Of a DNA stretch of 64,000 nucleotides, positions 17,399-25,616 are shown piece by piece; the stretch's first letter is position 1, and each line of letters starts with the position of its first letter. A program made the translations under genes and the position numbers. The DNA lies in contig NZ_CP123384.1 of assembly GCF_040409955.1 (NCBI RefSeq), forward strand, positions 2,427,501 to 2,491,500, given 5' to 3'. This stretch comes from Salipiger sp. H15 (GTDB lineage Bacteria; Pseudomonadota; Alphaproteobacteria; Rhodobacterales; Rhodobacteraceae). The notes below the pieces were generated by a model. It saw only the letters and a program-made list of their open reading frames with translations, was not told the DNA's origin and searched no databases.

Positions 17399-18589
17399 AT
17401 GGTGTTCGACTTTCTGCGGCGGGGACGCGAGGCGGAGCCGGTGGCCGAGACCAAGGCCTCGGCCGCGGGCAGGCTGATTGCCGTGCTGGCGACCGGGCGG
17501 GTCGCCTGGTCGCCGCGCGACACCGGGTCGCTCACCCGGCAGGGCTTCACCGGCAACCCGGTGGGGTTCCGCGCGGTGAAGCTGATCGCCGAGGCGGCCG
17601 CCGCCCTGCCGCTGCTGCTGCAGGATGCCGAGACGCGCTATGCCGCCCATCCGATCCTGCGCCGCATCGCCGCGCCCAACCCCATGCAGAGCAAGGCCGA
17701 GCTGCTGGAGGCGCTCTATGGCCAGCTGCTGCTCTCGGGGGACGGCTATGTCGAGGCGGTGGGGAGCGGCGAGGGGCTGCCCGCCGAGCTGCACGTGCTG
17801 CGCTCGGAGCGGATGCGGCTGGTGCCGGGGCCCGATGGCTGGCCCGTCGCCTACGAATACCAGGTGGACGGGAGAACGCACCGCTTCGACGTGCGCGGCG
17901 ATCCGGCGCCGATCTGCCACGTGAAGAGCTTCCACCCGCAGGACGATCATTACGGGCTGTCGCCGCTGCAGCCCGCCGCGCAGGCGGTGGACGTGCACAA
18001 CAGCGCCTCGCGCTGGTCCAAGGGGCTGCTCGACAATGCGGCGCGCCCCTCCGGGGCGATCGTCTGGACCGGCGGCGACGGGCAGGGCTCGATGGCGCAG
18101 GACCAGTACGAGCGGCTGGTCTCGGAGATGGAGAGCCAGCACCAGGGCGCGCGCAACGCCGGGCGGCCGATGCTGCTGGAGGGCGGGCTCGACTGGAAGC
18201 CCATGGGCTTCTCGCCCTCGGACATGGAGTTCCAGCAGACCAAGGAGGCCGCGGCGCGCGAGATCGCCATCGCCTTCGGCGTGCCGCCGATGCTGCTGGG
18301 GATCCCCGGGGATGCCACCTATGCCAATTACCAGGAGGCCAACCGCGCCTTCTACCGGCTGACCGTGCTGCCACTGGCGCAGCGGGTGAGCGTGGCGCTG
18401 GGCCGGTGGCTTGCGGGTTTCACCGGCGAGGAGGTGGAGCTGACGCCCGACCTCGACCAGGTGCCGGCCCTGTCGGCCGAGCGCGAGACCCATTGGCGGC
18501 GCGTGTCGGAGGCGGCCTTCCTCACCGTGCCGGAAAAGCGTCGCATGCTGGGCCTGCCGCCGCTGGCGGAGGGGGGCGAGGGTGCATGA
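17399..18589 (+). CDS. GTA g3, HK97-type portal protein
   Basis: 396 residues, phage portal family. The core from about residue 30 to 370 includes FTGNPVGFRAVKLIAEAAAALP, LLLSGDGYVEAV near 115, the HVKSFHPQDDHYGLSPLQPA segment near 180 and the FGVPPMLLGIPGDATYANYQEANRAFYR helix near 295. Twelve copies form the ring through which DNA enters the head and where the tail attaches. The ATG is preceded by GAGGAGCGGAGC. It comes after the long g2-g3 gap, and g3.5 overlaps its last codons. Confidence 0.94.
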   Translation: MVFDFLRRGREAEPVAETKASAAGRLIAVLATGRVAWSPRDTGSLTRQGFTGNPVGFRAVKLIAEAAAALPLLLQDAETRYAAHPILRRIAAPNPMQSKAELLEALYGQLLLSGDGYVEAVGSGEGLPAELHVLRSERMRLVPGPDGWPVAYEYQVDGRTHRFDVRGDPAPICHVKSFHPQDDHYGLSPLQPAAQAVDVHNSASRWSKGLLDNAARPSGAIVWTGGDGQGSMAQDQYERLVSEMESQHQGARNAGRPMLLEGGLDWKPMGFSPSDMEFQQTKEAAAREIAIAFGVPPMLLGIPGDATYANYQEANRAFYRLTVLPLAQRVSVALGRWLAGFTGEEVELTPDLDQVPALSAERETHWRRVSEAAFLTVPEKRRMLGLPPLAEGGEGA

Positions 18590-18809
18590 GCGCGGGCTGG
18601 CCTACGAGCCCTTCGCCTGCGCCCCGGCGCTGAGGCTGGAGGCGCACGAGCGGCTGAGCGCGCTGCAGATCGCCGCGCTCGAGGACCGGCTGATGCGGCT
18701 CGAGGCGGTGCTGGAACGGCTTGAGAGGCGGCTCTGGCTGGCGGTCTACGGCGTCGCCGCGGGGCTGCTGGCGCAGGCGGCGGAGGGGCTTTTCACCATG
18801 ACCCCCTGA
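18582..18809 (+). CDS. GTA g3.5, head formation protein (rcc01685-like)
   Basis: 75 residues. The GTG start overlaps the end of g3 by 8 bases and has a strong GGAGGGGGGCGAGG site. A central amphipathic helix (LEDRLMRLEAVLERLERRL) is followed by a hydrophobic stretch ([19 protein letters not shown]). Position and size match orfg3.5 of R. capsulatus, a small conserved gene of the head module with no known enzymatic role. Confidence 0.8.
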   Translation: MHERGLAYEPFACAPALRLEAHERLSALQIAALEDRLMRLEAVLERLERRLWLAVYGVAAGLLAQAAEGLFTMTP

Positions 18810-18858
18810 AGGGCGCGCCGGGCGTGTCCGCAGGATTGGAACAAGAGGGGAACATCGC

Positions 18859-19413
18859 ATGGAGCTGGAACACAAGTTCTGCCATCCCGGGGGCGAGACG
18901 ACCGCCGGGCTCACCCTCTCGGAGGGGCTGCGGATCGAGGGCTATGCCTCGCTGTTCGGCAAACCCGACCAGGGCGGCGACATCGTGGCGCCCGGGGCCT
19001 ATGCCGCCTCGCTGACGCGGCTCGCCGGTGAGGGGCGCGCGGTGCGGATGCTCTGGCAGCACGACCCCGCCCAGCCGATCGGCATCTGGGACGAGGTGCG
19101 CGAGGACGCGCTGGGCCTGCATGTGAAGGGACGGCTGCTCGAGACGGTGGCGAAGGGGCGCGAGGCGGCGGCGCTGGTGGCCGCGGGGGCCATCGACGGG
19201 CTTTCCATCGGCTATCGCACCGTCTCGGCGGTGAAGGATCGCGAGGGGCGCAGGCTCCTCCGGGAACTGGAGCTCTGGGAGGTGTCGCTTGTCACCTTCC
19301 CGATGCTGCCCAGTGCGCGGGTGGCGGCAAAGGCCGAGGAGGCCGGACCCGACATGCTGCGCGAACTGGCGCTGGCCATCGACGCCGCGCGCCTCGACCT
19401 GGCGGGCGACTGA
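18859..19413 (+). CDS. GTA g4, HK97-type prohead protease
   Basis: 184 residues, peptidase family U35/S78. The family pattern is clear: GYASLFGKPDQGGDIVAPGA near 28-48, catalytic His at about 68 in MLWQHDP, catalytic Ser at about 116 in DGLSIGYR, and the ELWEVSLVTFPMLP strand near 150. It trims the N-terminal scaffold part of the g5 capsid protein during head maturation. Confidence 0.93.
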   Translation: MELEHKFCHPGGETTAGLTLSEGLRIEGYASLFGKPDQGGDIVAPGAYAASLTRLAGEGRAVRMLWQHDPAQPIGIWDEVREDALGLHVKGRLLETVAKGREAAALVAAGAIDGLSIGYRTVSAVKDREGRRLLRELELWEVSLVTFPMLPSARVAAKAEEAGPDMLRELALAIDAARLDLAGD

Positions 19414-19441
19414 CGCGCGCCTTCAACACGGGACCGAGCTG

Positions 19442-20626
19442 ATGAGCAGAACCGAGAGCCATTCCCGGACCGGGGAAGATCTGTCCCCGGTCGCCCGGGT
19501 GGGCGCCGCGATGGCGGGGCTGACCGCGGACATAAGGGCCATGCGGGCCGACATTCACGCGAAACTGGACACATACGAAGAGCGACTGACCATGCTGGAC
19601 ACGAAGACTTCGCTTGCCGCGCGCCGCCCGGCGCTGGGCACCCTGGCAGAACCGGAACTGCCGCACCGCAAGGCCTTCGGGGCCTACCTGCGCACCGGCG
19701 ACGACGACGGGCTGCGCGGGCTGGTGCTGGAGGGCAAGGCGCTCTCCACCGCCGTTGCCGCCGATGGCGGCTACCTCGTGGACCCGGTGACCTCCGAGAC
19801 GGTCCGGTCCGTGCTCGAGAGCGGCGCCTCGATCCGCGCCATCGCGACGGTCGTCACCGTCGAGGCCTCGTCCTTCGACGTGCTGGTCGACCAGGGCGAC
19901 ACCGGCGCGGGCTGGGCCGACGAGGGGACCGACGCCGGCGAGAGCGACACGCCGACCATCGACCGCATCCAGATCAAGCTGCACGAGCTCTCGGCCATGC
20001 CCAAGGCCTCGCAGCGGCTGCTGGACGACGTGGCCTTCGATCTCGAGGCCTGGCTGGCGGGGCGCATCGCCGACCGGTTCGCCCGCGCCGAGGCGGCGGC
20101 CTTCATCACCGGGGACGGTGTCGACAAGCCGATGGGCCTGCTGTCGCATGACGCGATCGACAACGAGATCTGGGAATGGGGCAACCTCGGCTACGTGCCG
20201 ACGGGTGCGGCCGCGGGGCTCGGCGACGGTGACGCGATCATCGACCTCGTCTACGCGCTGGGCGCCGAGTACCGGGCGAAGGGCTGCTTCGTGATGAACT
20301 CGAAGACCGCCGGCACGCTGCGCAAGCTCAAGGACGCGGACGGGCGGCACCTGTGGTCCGACGGGCTTGCCGCCGGGCAGCCGGCGCGGCTCATGGGCTA
20401 TCCCGTGCTGATCGCCGAGGACATGCCCGACATCGCGGCCGATGCCTATCCCATCGCCTTCGGCGATTTCGCGGCCGGCTACACCATCGCCGAGCGCCCG
20501 GACCTGCGCGTGCTGCGCGACCCGTTCAGTGCCAAGCCGCACGTGCTGTTCTACGCGACCAAGCGCGTCGGCGGCGACGTGAGCGACTTCGCGGCTATCA
20601 AGCTGCTGCGCTGCGCCACGAGCTGA
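19442..20626 (+). CDS. GTA g5, major capsid protein (HK97 fold)
   Basis: 394 residues. The first roughly 105 form a charged coiled-coil scaffold segment (MAGLTADIRAMRADIHAKLD, TYEERLTMLDTK) of the kind removed by the prohead protease. The HK97 body follows, with GGYLVDPVTSETVRSVLESGASIR, the E-loop VLVDQGDTGAGWADEG and the late YTIAERPDLRVLRDPFSAKP strand typical of GTA capsids. It builds the small GTA head that holds about 4 kb of DNA in R. capsulatus. Confidence 0.95.
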   Translation: MSRTESHSRTGEDLSPVARVGAAMAGLTADIRAMRADIHAKLDTYEERLTMLDTKTSLAARRPALGTLAEPELPHRKAFGAYLRTGDDDGLRGLVLEGKALSTAVAADGGYLVDPVTSETVRSVLESGASIRAIATVVTVEASSFDVLVDQGDTGAGWADEGTDAGESDTPTIDRIQIKLHELSAMPKASQRLLDDVAFDLEAWLAGRIADRFARAEAAAFITGDGVDKPMGLLSHDAIDNEIWEWGNLGYVPTGAAAGLGDGDAIIDLVYALGAEYRAKGCFVMNSKTAGTLRKLKDADGRHLWSDGLAAGQPARLMGYPVLIAEDMPDIAADAYPIAFGDFAAGYTIAERPDLRVLRDPFSAKPHVLFYATKRVGGDVSDFAAIKLLRCATS

Positions 20627-20695
20627 TCGGGGCGGCGAGGGCGGCGGGCAAGGGGTCCGCCGCCGAGCCCCCGCGGGGATGAGCGGAGAGAGCTG

Positions 20696-21289
20696 ATGAT
20701 GGTGATCGAAGAAACCCAGGTGGCAGACGCGGCGCTGCCGCTTGCCGCGCTGAAGCGGCAGCTGCGCATGGGGAGCGGCTTTGCCGAGGACGGGCTGCAG
20801 GACGATGTTCTTCTTTCGTTCCTGCGCGCGGCACTGGCGGCGATCGAGGCGCGGACCGGCAAGGCGCTGCTGAGCCGCGGCTTCCTCTGGACGCTGCACG
20901 GCTGGCGCGACGCCGAGGGCGCGGCATTCCCGCTCGCGCCGGTGGTGGCGGTCTCGCGGCTGACGCTGGTGGACCGCTTCGGCGTGGCGCTCGACGTCCC
21001 GCCCGAGCGCTACCGGCTGGAGATCGACGCCTTTGCGCCGATGCTGCGCCCGCAGCGCGGAACGCTGCCGGACGTGCCCTCGGGCGGCTCGGCCGAGGTC
21101 CGTTTCACCGCCGGTTACGGCGAGAGTTTCGACGACCTGCCGCCCGACCTCGGGCAGGCGGTGCTGCTGCTCGCGGCGCATTACTACGAATACCGGGACG
21201 AGACCGCGCTGGGCCAGGGCTGCATGCCCTTCGGGGTGACCGCGCTGATCGCGCGCTACCGCCCGCTGCGGCTGGGGTTCTCGGCATGA
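20696..21289 (+). CDS. GTA g6, head-tail connector (adaptor)
   Basis: 197 residues, phiE125 gp8/HK97 gp6-like connector family: an N-terminal helical bundle beginning LPLAALKRQLRMG and containing LLSFLRAALAAIEARTGKALL, a beta-rich middle, then a final helix DLGQAVLLLAAHYYEYRDET. It docks below the portal. Two adjacent ATGs make the exact start uncertain by one codon. The stop overlaps the g7 start as ATGA. Confidence 0.88.
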   Translation: MMVIEETQVADAALPLAALKRQLRMGSGFAEDGLQDDVLLSFLRAALAAIEARTGKALLSRGFLWTLHGWRDAEGAAFPLAPVVAVSRLTLVDRFGVALDVPPERYRLEIDAFAPMLRPQRGTLPDVPSGGSAEVRFTAGYGESFDDLPPDLGQAVLLLAAHYYEYRDETALGQGCMPFGVTALIARYRPLRLGFSA

Positions 21290-21624
21290 AGGCGGTGCGT
21301 CTGGCGCACAGTCTCGTGCTCGAGACGCCGGTGCGGGTGCCGGATGGCAGCGGCGGCTTCACCGCGGGCTGGCAGGTGCTGGGCACGTTCTGGGCCGAGC
21401 TCACGCCGCGCTCGGGACGCGAGGCGCAGGGCGCGGCGGGGCCGCTGGCGCTCGGGCGCTGGCGGATCACCGTGCGCGGTGCCCCGGAGGGCGCGGCGCG
21501 CCGCCCGGTTCCCGGCCAGCGCTTCCGCCTCGGCGGGCGGGTCTTCGACATCCTCGCGGTGGGCGAGCGCGACGCGGCGGGGCGGTACCTCGCCTGCGAG
21601 GCGCAGGAGGAGGTGGCGACATGA
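21286..21624 (+). CDS. GTA g7, head closure/stopper protein
   Basis: 112 residues, phage head-tail joining family (PF05521 type, SPP1 gp16-like). A single beta barrel: ETPVRVPDGSGGFTAGWQVLGTFWAEL, then RWRITVRG and a RFRLGGRVFDILAVGERDAAGRYLACEA ending. It sits between the adaptor and the tail terminator. ATGA overlaps on both sides indicate translational coupling. Confidence 0.88.
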   Translation: MKAVRLAHSLVLETPVRVPDGSGGFTAGWQVLGTFWAELTPRSGREAQGAAGPLALGRWRITVRGAPEGAARRPVPGQRFRLGGRVFDILAVGERDAAGRYLACEAQEEVAT

Positions 21625-22028
21625 GCTACGCGCTTTCCGGACCCCTGCAGGCGGCGCTCTACGCCGCGCTGCGGGATGATGCGGCGCTCGCGGCGCTGGT
21701 CGGCGAGGCGATCTACGACGCGCCGCCCTCGGGCACCTTGCCGGGGCTCTACGTGACGCTGGGAGCGGAGCGCGTGCGCGATGCCTCGGACGGCGAGGTG
21801 GCGGGGGCCTGGCACGACCTGACGGTGGCGGTGGTGACCGACGCCGCGGGCTTCGCCTCGGCCAAGGCGGTGGCGGCGGCGGTGTCGGAGCGGCTGCACG
21901 AGGCGGAGCTCGGGCTCAGCCGCGGCAGGCTGGTGAGCCTGCGCTTCCGGCGCGCCGAGGCCCGGCGCGAGAGCGGCGGCATCCGCCGCATCGAGTTGAC
22001 ATTCCGCGCGCGCGTCGAGGACGCGTGA
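21621..22028 (+). CDS. GTA g8, tail terminator (DUF3168)
   Basis: 135 residues. The DUF3168 family is recognisable from the N-terminal LQAALYAALRDDAALAALVG-IYDAPP, the central DLTVAVVTDAAGFASAKAVAAAVSERLH and the C-terminal RRIELTFRARVED strand. The protein forms the ring capping the tail tube. Starts inside g7 (ATGA). Confidence 0.88.
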   Translation: MSYALSGPLQAALYAALRDDAALAALVGEAIYDAPPSGTLPGLYVTLGAERVRDASDGEVAGAWHDLTVAVVTDAAGFASAKAVAAAVSERLHEAELGLSRGRLVSLRFRRAEARRESGGIRRIELTFRARVEDA

Positions 22029-22053
22029 GGCGCTTTTCAAGGGAGTTGCGGCA

Positions 22054-22476
22054 ATGGGTGCGCAGAACGGCAAGGACCTTCTGATCAAGGTCGATCTCAC
22101 CGGCGACGGCCAGTTCGAGACCATGGCGGGGCTGCGCGCCACGCGGGTCAGCTTCAACGCCGAGAGCGTCGATGTCACCTCGCTGGAAAGCGCGGGGGGC
22201 TGGCGCGAGCTGCTGGCGGGGGCCGGGGTGAAATCGGCCAATCTCTCGGGCTCGGGGGTGTTCCGCGACGCGGGCACAGACGAGCGGGCGCGGCAGATCT
22301 TCTTCGACGGCGAGACGCCGGATTTCCAGGTGATCATCCCCGATTTCGGCACGGTCGCGGGGCCGTTCCAGCTGACCTCGATCGACTACGCGGGCAGCCA
22401 TGACGGCGAGGCGACCTACGAGATCGCGCTGGCCTCGGCCGGGGCGCTCAGCTTCGTGCCGGCGACGGAGGCGTAG
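22054..22476 (+). CDS. GTA g9, major tail tube protein
   Basis: 140 residues, phage tail tube family (PF06199 type): GKDLLIKVDL-FETMAGLRATRVSFNAESVDVTSLESAGGWRELL, LSGSGVFRD and a C-terminal QLTSIDYAGSHDGEATYEIALASAG strand. It polymerises as rings around the tape measure. Spaced 25 bases from g8 with its own ribosome site (GGGAG). Confidence 0.92.
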   Translation: MGAQNGKDLLIKVDLTGDGQFETMAGLRATRVSFNAESVDVTSLESAGGWRELLAGAGVKSANLSGSGVFRDAGTDERARQIFFDGETPDFQVIIPDFGTVAGPFQLTSIDYAGSHDGEATYEIALASAGALSFVPATEA

Positions 22477-22800
22477 GTGGCGAACCCCTGGCGCGGCGAG
22501 GTGGAACTGGTGCTGGGCGGCGAGCGGCGGGTCATGCGGCTGACGCTGGGCGCGCTGGCCGAGCTCGAGGCGGCGCTCGAGGAGGGCTCGCTGGTCGACC
22601 TGGTGCGCCGCTTCGAGGGCGGCGCCTGTTCCAGCCGCGACGTGCTGGCGCTGATCGTGGCGGGGCTGCGCGGCGGCGGCTGGCAGGGCTCGGCGGCGGA
22701 TCTGGTCAGTGCCGAGATCGGCGGCGGGCCGATGGTGGCGGCGCGGGCGGCGGCGGAGCTGCTGGCGCGGGCCTTCGCGCTGCCGGGGGGCACGGGATGA
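22477..22800 (+). CDS. GTA g10, tail assembly protein (GTA gp10 family)
   Basis: 107 residues with a GTG start immediately after the g9 stop. NPWRGEVELVLGGERRVMRLTLGALAELEAALEEGSL is the hallmark of the GTA gp10/tail assembly chaperone family; the C-terminal half is helical and alanine-rich. By analogy with phage, g10 and g10.1 guide polymerisation of the tail around the tape measure. Overlaps g10.1 by four bases. Confidence 0.85.
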   Translation: MANPWRGEVELVLGGERRVMRLTLGALAELEAALEEGSLVDLVRRFEGGACSSRDVLALIVAGLRGGGWQGSAADLVSAEIGGGPMVAARAAAELLARAFALPGGTG

Positions 22801-22997
22801 ACGGTTTCGACTGGCCCGCGCTGCTGCGCGCCGGGCTGCGCGGGCTCGCGCTGCGCCCGGACGATTTCTGGGCGCTCACCCCGGCGGAGCTGCGGCTCAT
22901 GCTGGGCGAGGAGAGCGGCGCGCGGCCGATGGGGCGGGCGCGGCTCGAGGAACTGATCGCGGCCTTTCCGGACGCGGGAACGGGAGACGGGAGATGA
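22797..22997 (+). CDS. GTA g10.1, tail assembly chaperone (rcc01693-like)
   Basis: 66 residues. DWPALLRAGLRGLALRPDDFWALTPAELRLMLGE is the conserved core of the small phage tail assembly chaperone family found after g10 in GTA clusters. ATGA overlaps join it to g10 and g11. In many siphophages the second chaperone is made by frameshifting; here it is a separate overlapping gene. Confidence 0.85.
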   Translation: MNGFDWPALLRAGLRGLALRPDDFWALTPAELRLMLGEESGARPMGRARLEELIAAFPDAGTGDGR

Positions 22998-23656
22998 CCG
23001 ATTTCGACGGGATCGACGATCTCGACAGCGCCCTCGGCGCGCTCGAGGCCGGGCTTGGCGGGGCTGCGGCCATGGCGGCGGGCTTCGGTGCCGAGTTGCG
23101 ACGCATCCACGAGACCTTCTCGGCCACGGGGCGCGGCGCGGCAAAGCTCGAGGGCACGCTCAGCCGCGGGCTGGCGCGGGCCTTCGACGGGGTCGTCTTC
23201 GACGGGATGCGCGCCTCGGAGGCGCTCGAGCGCGTGGCGCGGGGCGTGGTGGACAGCGCCTATCGTGCCGCGGTGCGGCCGGTGACGGACCAGCTCGGCG
23301 GCGCGCTGGCGGCGGGGATGACGCAGCTCTTCGGGGCCTTCTCTCCCTTCGCGCAGGGCGGCGCCTTCAGCCAGGGCCGGGTCATGCCCTTTGCCACCGG
23401 CGGCGTGGTCAGCGGCCCCGTGCGCTTTCCCATGCGCGGCGGCACCGGGCTGATGGGCGAGGCCGGGCCCGAGGCGATCCTGCCGCTGTCGCGGGGTGCC
23501 GACGGACGGCTCGGCGTGCGCGCCGAGGGACGCGGCCAGCCGGTGACCGTGGTGATGAACATCCAGACGCCCGACGTCACGGGCTTCCAGCGCAGCCGGT
23601 CGCAGATCGCCGCGCAGATGAGCCGCGCGCTCGGCCAGGGCGCGCGCAACCGCTGA
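22994..23656 (+). CDS. GTA g11, short tail tape-measure protein
   Basis: 220 residues, short for a tape measure as expected for the short GTA tail. The N-terminal half is helical and alanine/glycine-rich. The C-terminal half has the tape-measure signature FATGGVVSGPVRFPMRGGTGLMGEAGPEAILPLSRG, followed by an NIQTPDVTGFQRSRSQIAAQM ending. Tail length should follow its helix length. Confidence 0.88.
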   Translation: MTDFDGIDDLDSALGALEAGLGGAAAMAAGFGAELRRIHETFSATGRGAAKLEGTLSRGLARAFDGVVFDGMRASEALERVARGVVDSAYRAAVRPVTDQLGGALAAGMTQLFGAFSPFAQGGAFSQGRVMPFATGGVVSGPVRFPMRGGTGLMGEAGPEAILPLSRGADGRLGVRAEGRGQPVTVVMNIQTPDVTGFQRSRSQIAAQMSRALGQGARNR

Positions 23657-23665
23657 GGAGGGGCC

Positions 23666-24298
23666 ATGAGCTTTCACGAGATACGCTTTCCCGCCGACCT
23701 GAGCTTCGGCGCCATGGGCGGGCCCGAGCGGCGCACCGACGTGGTCGAGCTGAGTTCCGGCTTCGAGGAGCGCAACAGCCCCTGGGCGCAGTCGCGGCGG
23801 CGCTTCGATGCCGGGCTCGGGCTGCGCTCGCTCGACGACATCGCGCAGCTTCTGGCCTTCTTCGAGGCGCGGCGCGGGCAGCTCTACGGCTTTCGCTGGA
23901 AGGACTGGTCGGATTACAAATCCTGCCTGCCCTCGGGCACGATCTCGGCCACCGACCAGGTTATCGCGCGGGGCGACGGCGTTACCCGGGTGTTCCAGCT
24001 GGCCAAGACCTACCGCTCGGGCAGCGCGAGCCACGTGCGGCCGATCACCAAGCCGGTGGCGGGCACGGTGCTGGCGGCGGTGCAGGACGTCGAGATGCAG
24101 GAGGGGGTGCATTTCTCCATCGAGCTCGGCACCGGGCTCATCACCTTTGCCGAGCCGCCGCTCGCCGGGGTGGAGGTCAGCGCGGGGTTCGAGTTCGACG
24201 TGCCCGTGCGCTTCGACACCGACCGCATCTCGGTCTCGGTCGCCAGTTTCAAGGCCGGGCAGGTGCCCGACGTGCCGGTCGTGGAGCTGCGGGTCTGA
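23666..24298 (+). CDS. GTA g12, distal tail protein (DUF2460)
   Basis: 210 residues. The DUF2460/TIGR02217 family is clear from FHEIRFPADLSFGAMGGPERRT near the start, LLAFFEARRGQLYGFRWKDW near 65-85, and the DVPVRFDTDRISVSVASF strand near 180. It forms the hexameric distal ring linking tube and baseplate. Stop overlaps g13 start (ATG/TGATG). Confidence 0.92.
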   Translation: MSFHEIRFPADLSFGAMGGPERRTDVVELSSGFEERNSPWAQSRRRFDAGLGLRSLDDIAQLLAFFEARRGQLYGFRWKDWSDYKSCLPSGTISATDQVIARGDGVTRVFQLAKTYRSGSASHVRPITKPVAGTVLAAVQDVEMQEGVHFSIELGTGLITFAEPPLAGVEVSAGFEFDVPVRFDTDRISVSVASFKAGQVPDVPVVELRV

Positions 24299-25179
24299 TG
24301 GGTGCGGCGGAGCTTCATGCCCATCTGGCGACCGGGCTGACCACCGTGGCGCGCTGCTGGGCGCTGACGCGGGGGGACGGCACGCGCTACGGCTTCACCG
24401 ACCATGACCGGGATCTGTCGTTCGAGGGGCTCACGTTCCGCGCCGGCTCGGGGCTGAGCGCGCTGGCGCTGCAGCAGGCGACGGGGCTCTCGGTCGACAA
24501 CACCGAGGCCATGGGCGCGCTGTCGGACGAGGCGCTCTCGGAGGCGGAGATCGAGGCCGGGCGGTTCGACGGCGCCGAGCTGGTCTCATGGCTGGTCAAC
24601 TGGTCCGACGTGGCGCAGCGCCGGGTGATGTTCCGCGGCACGATCGGCGAGATCCGGCGCGGTGACGGCGCCTTCCATGCCGAGCTGCGCGGGCTCACCG
24701 AGGCGCTGAACGTGCCGCTTGGCCGGGTCTACCAGAAGCCCTGTTCGGCGGTGCTGGGGGATGGCGCCTGCCGCTTCGATCTTGCCACGCCGGGCTTCGT
24801 GCACGAGGGCGCGGTGCTGGCGGTCGAGGAAAACCGCCGCTTCGAGTTCGGCCCCCTGCCGGGCTTCGAGGAGGGCTGGTTCGCGCGCGGGCGGCTCGAG
24901 ATGCGGAGCGGCGCGGGCGCCGGGCTCGGCGCGGCGGTCAAGCGCGACCGGCTGCTGGACGGCGTGCGGGTGATCGAGCTCTGGGAGCCGCTGCGTTCCG
25001 CGCTGGCGGCGGGGGACATGTGCCGGGTCACCGCGGGCTGCGACAAGCGGCTCGACACCTGCCGGCTGAAATTCGGCAACCTCGTCAACTTCCAGGGCTT
25101 CCCGGACATCCCCGGGGACGACTGGCTGCTCGTCCCCGCGGGCCGCGCGGCGCTCACCGGCGGGGGATCGCGGCGATGA
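24298..25179 (+). CDS. GTA g13, tail hub protein with likely iron-sulfur site (DUF2163)
   Basis: 293 residues, DUF2163 plus C-terminal gp13 domain. HAHLATGLTTVARCWALTRGDG begins the family; the DHDRDLSFEGLTFRAGSG segment follows. In the C-terminal half, cysteines at about 149, 158, 242, 248 and 255 (KPCS, GACRF, MCRV, GCDKR, DTCRLKF) match the spacing of the iron-sulfur site reported for the RcGTA hub and phage lambda gpL. Forms the trimeric hub below the distal ring. Starts within g12's stop and overlaps g14 by four bases. Confidence 0.9.
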   Translation: MGAAELHAHLATGLTTVARCWALTRGDGTRYGFTDHDRDLSFEGLTFRAGSGLSALALQQATGLSVDNTEAMGALSDEALSEAEIEAGRFDGAELVSWLVNWSDVAQRRVMFRGTIGEIRRGDGAFHAELRGLTEALNVPLGRVYQKPCSAVLGDGACRFDLATPGFVHEGAVLAVEENRRFEFGPLPGFEEGWFARGRLEMRSGAGAGLGAAVKRDRLLDGVRVIELWEPLRSALAAGDMCRVTAGCDKRLDTCRLKFGNLVNFQGFPDIPGDDWLLVPAGRAALTGGGSRR

Positions 25180-25616
25180 GCGGGGCGCGCATCGTCGCCG
25201 CCGCGCGCGGCTGGATCGGCACGCCCTACCTGCACCAGGCCTCGGTGAAGGGGGCGGGCTGCGACTGTCTCGGCCTGCTGCGCGGCGTCTGGCGCGAGGT
25301 GATCGGCCCCGAGCCCGAGCCGGTGCCGCCCTACAGCCGCGACTGGTCCGAGCCGCAGGGCGACGAGGCGCTGCTGCGCGCGGCACTGCGGCACCTGCGT
25401 GCCAAGGCGCTGGCCGACGAGGCCCCGGGCGACGTGCTGCTCTTCCGCATGCGCGAGGGGGCGGTGGCCAAGCATCTCGGGATGCAGAGCCGGTGCGGGT
25501 CGGCCCCCGCCTTCGTCCACGCCTACAGCGGTCACGGGGTGATCGAAAGCGCGTTCACCGCGCCCTGGCGCCGCCGCCTCGCGGCGCGCCTTGCCTTTCC
25601 CATGGAGCAAGACTGA
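25176..25616 (+). CDS. GTA g14, NlpC/P60 cell-wall peptidase
   Basis: 146 residues, NlpC/P60 fold. Catalytic Cys31 is in GAGCDCLGLLRGVWRE; the GDVLLFRMREGAVAKHLGM and VHAYSGHGVIES segments supply the histidine part of the site. It should cut peptidoglycan of the recipient or help DNA entry at the tail tip. Start chosen at the ATG overlapping the g13 stop. Confidence 0.92.
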   Translation: MSGARIVAAARGWIGTPYLHQASVKGAGCDCLGLLRGVWREVIGPEPEPVPPYSRDWSEPQGDEALLRAALRHLRAKALADEAPGDVLLFRMREGAVAKHLGMQSRCGSAPAFVHAYSGHGVIESAFTAPWRRRLAARLAFPMEQD

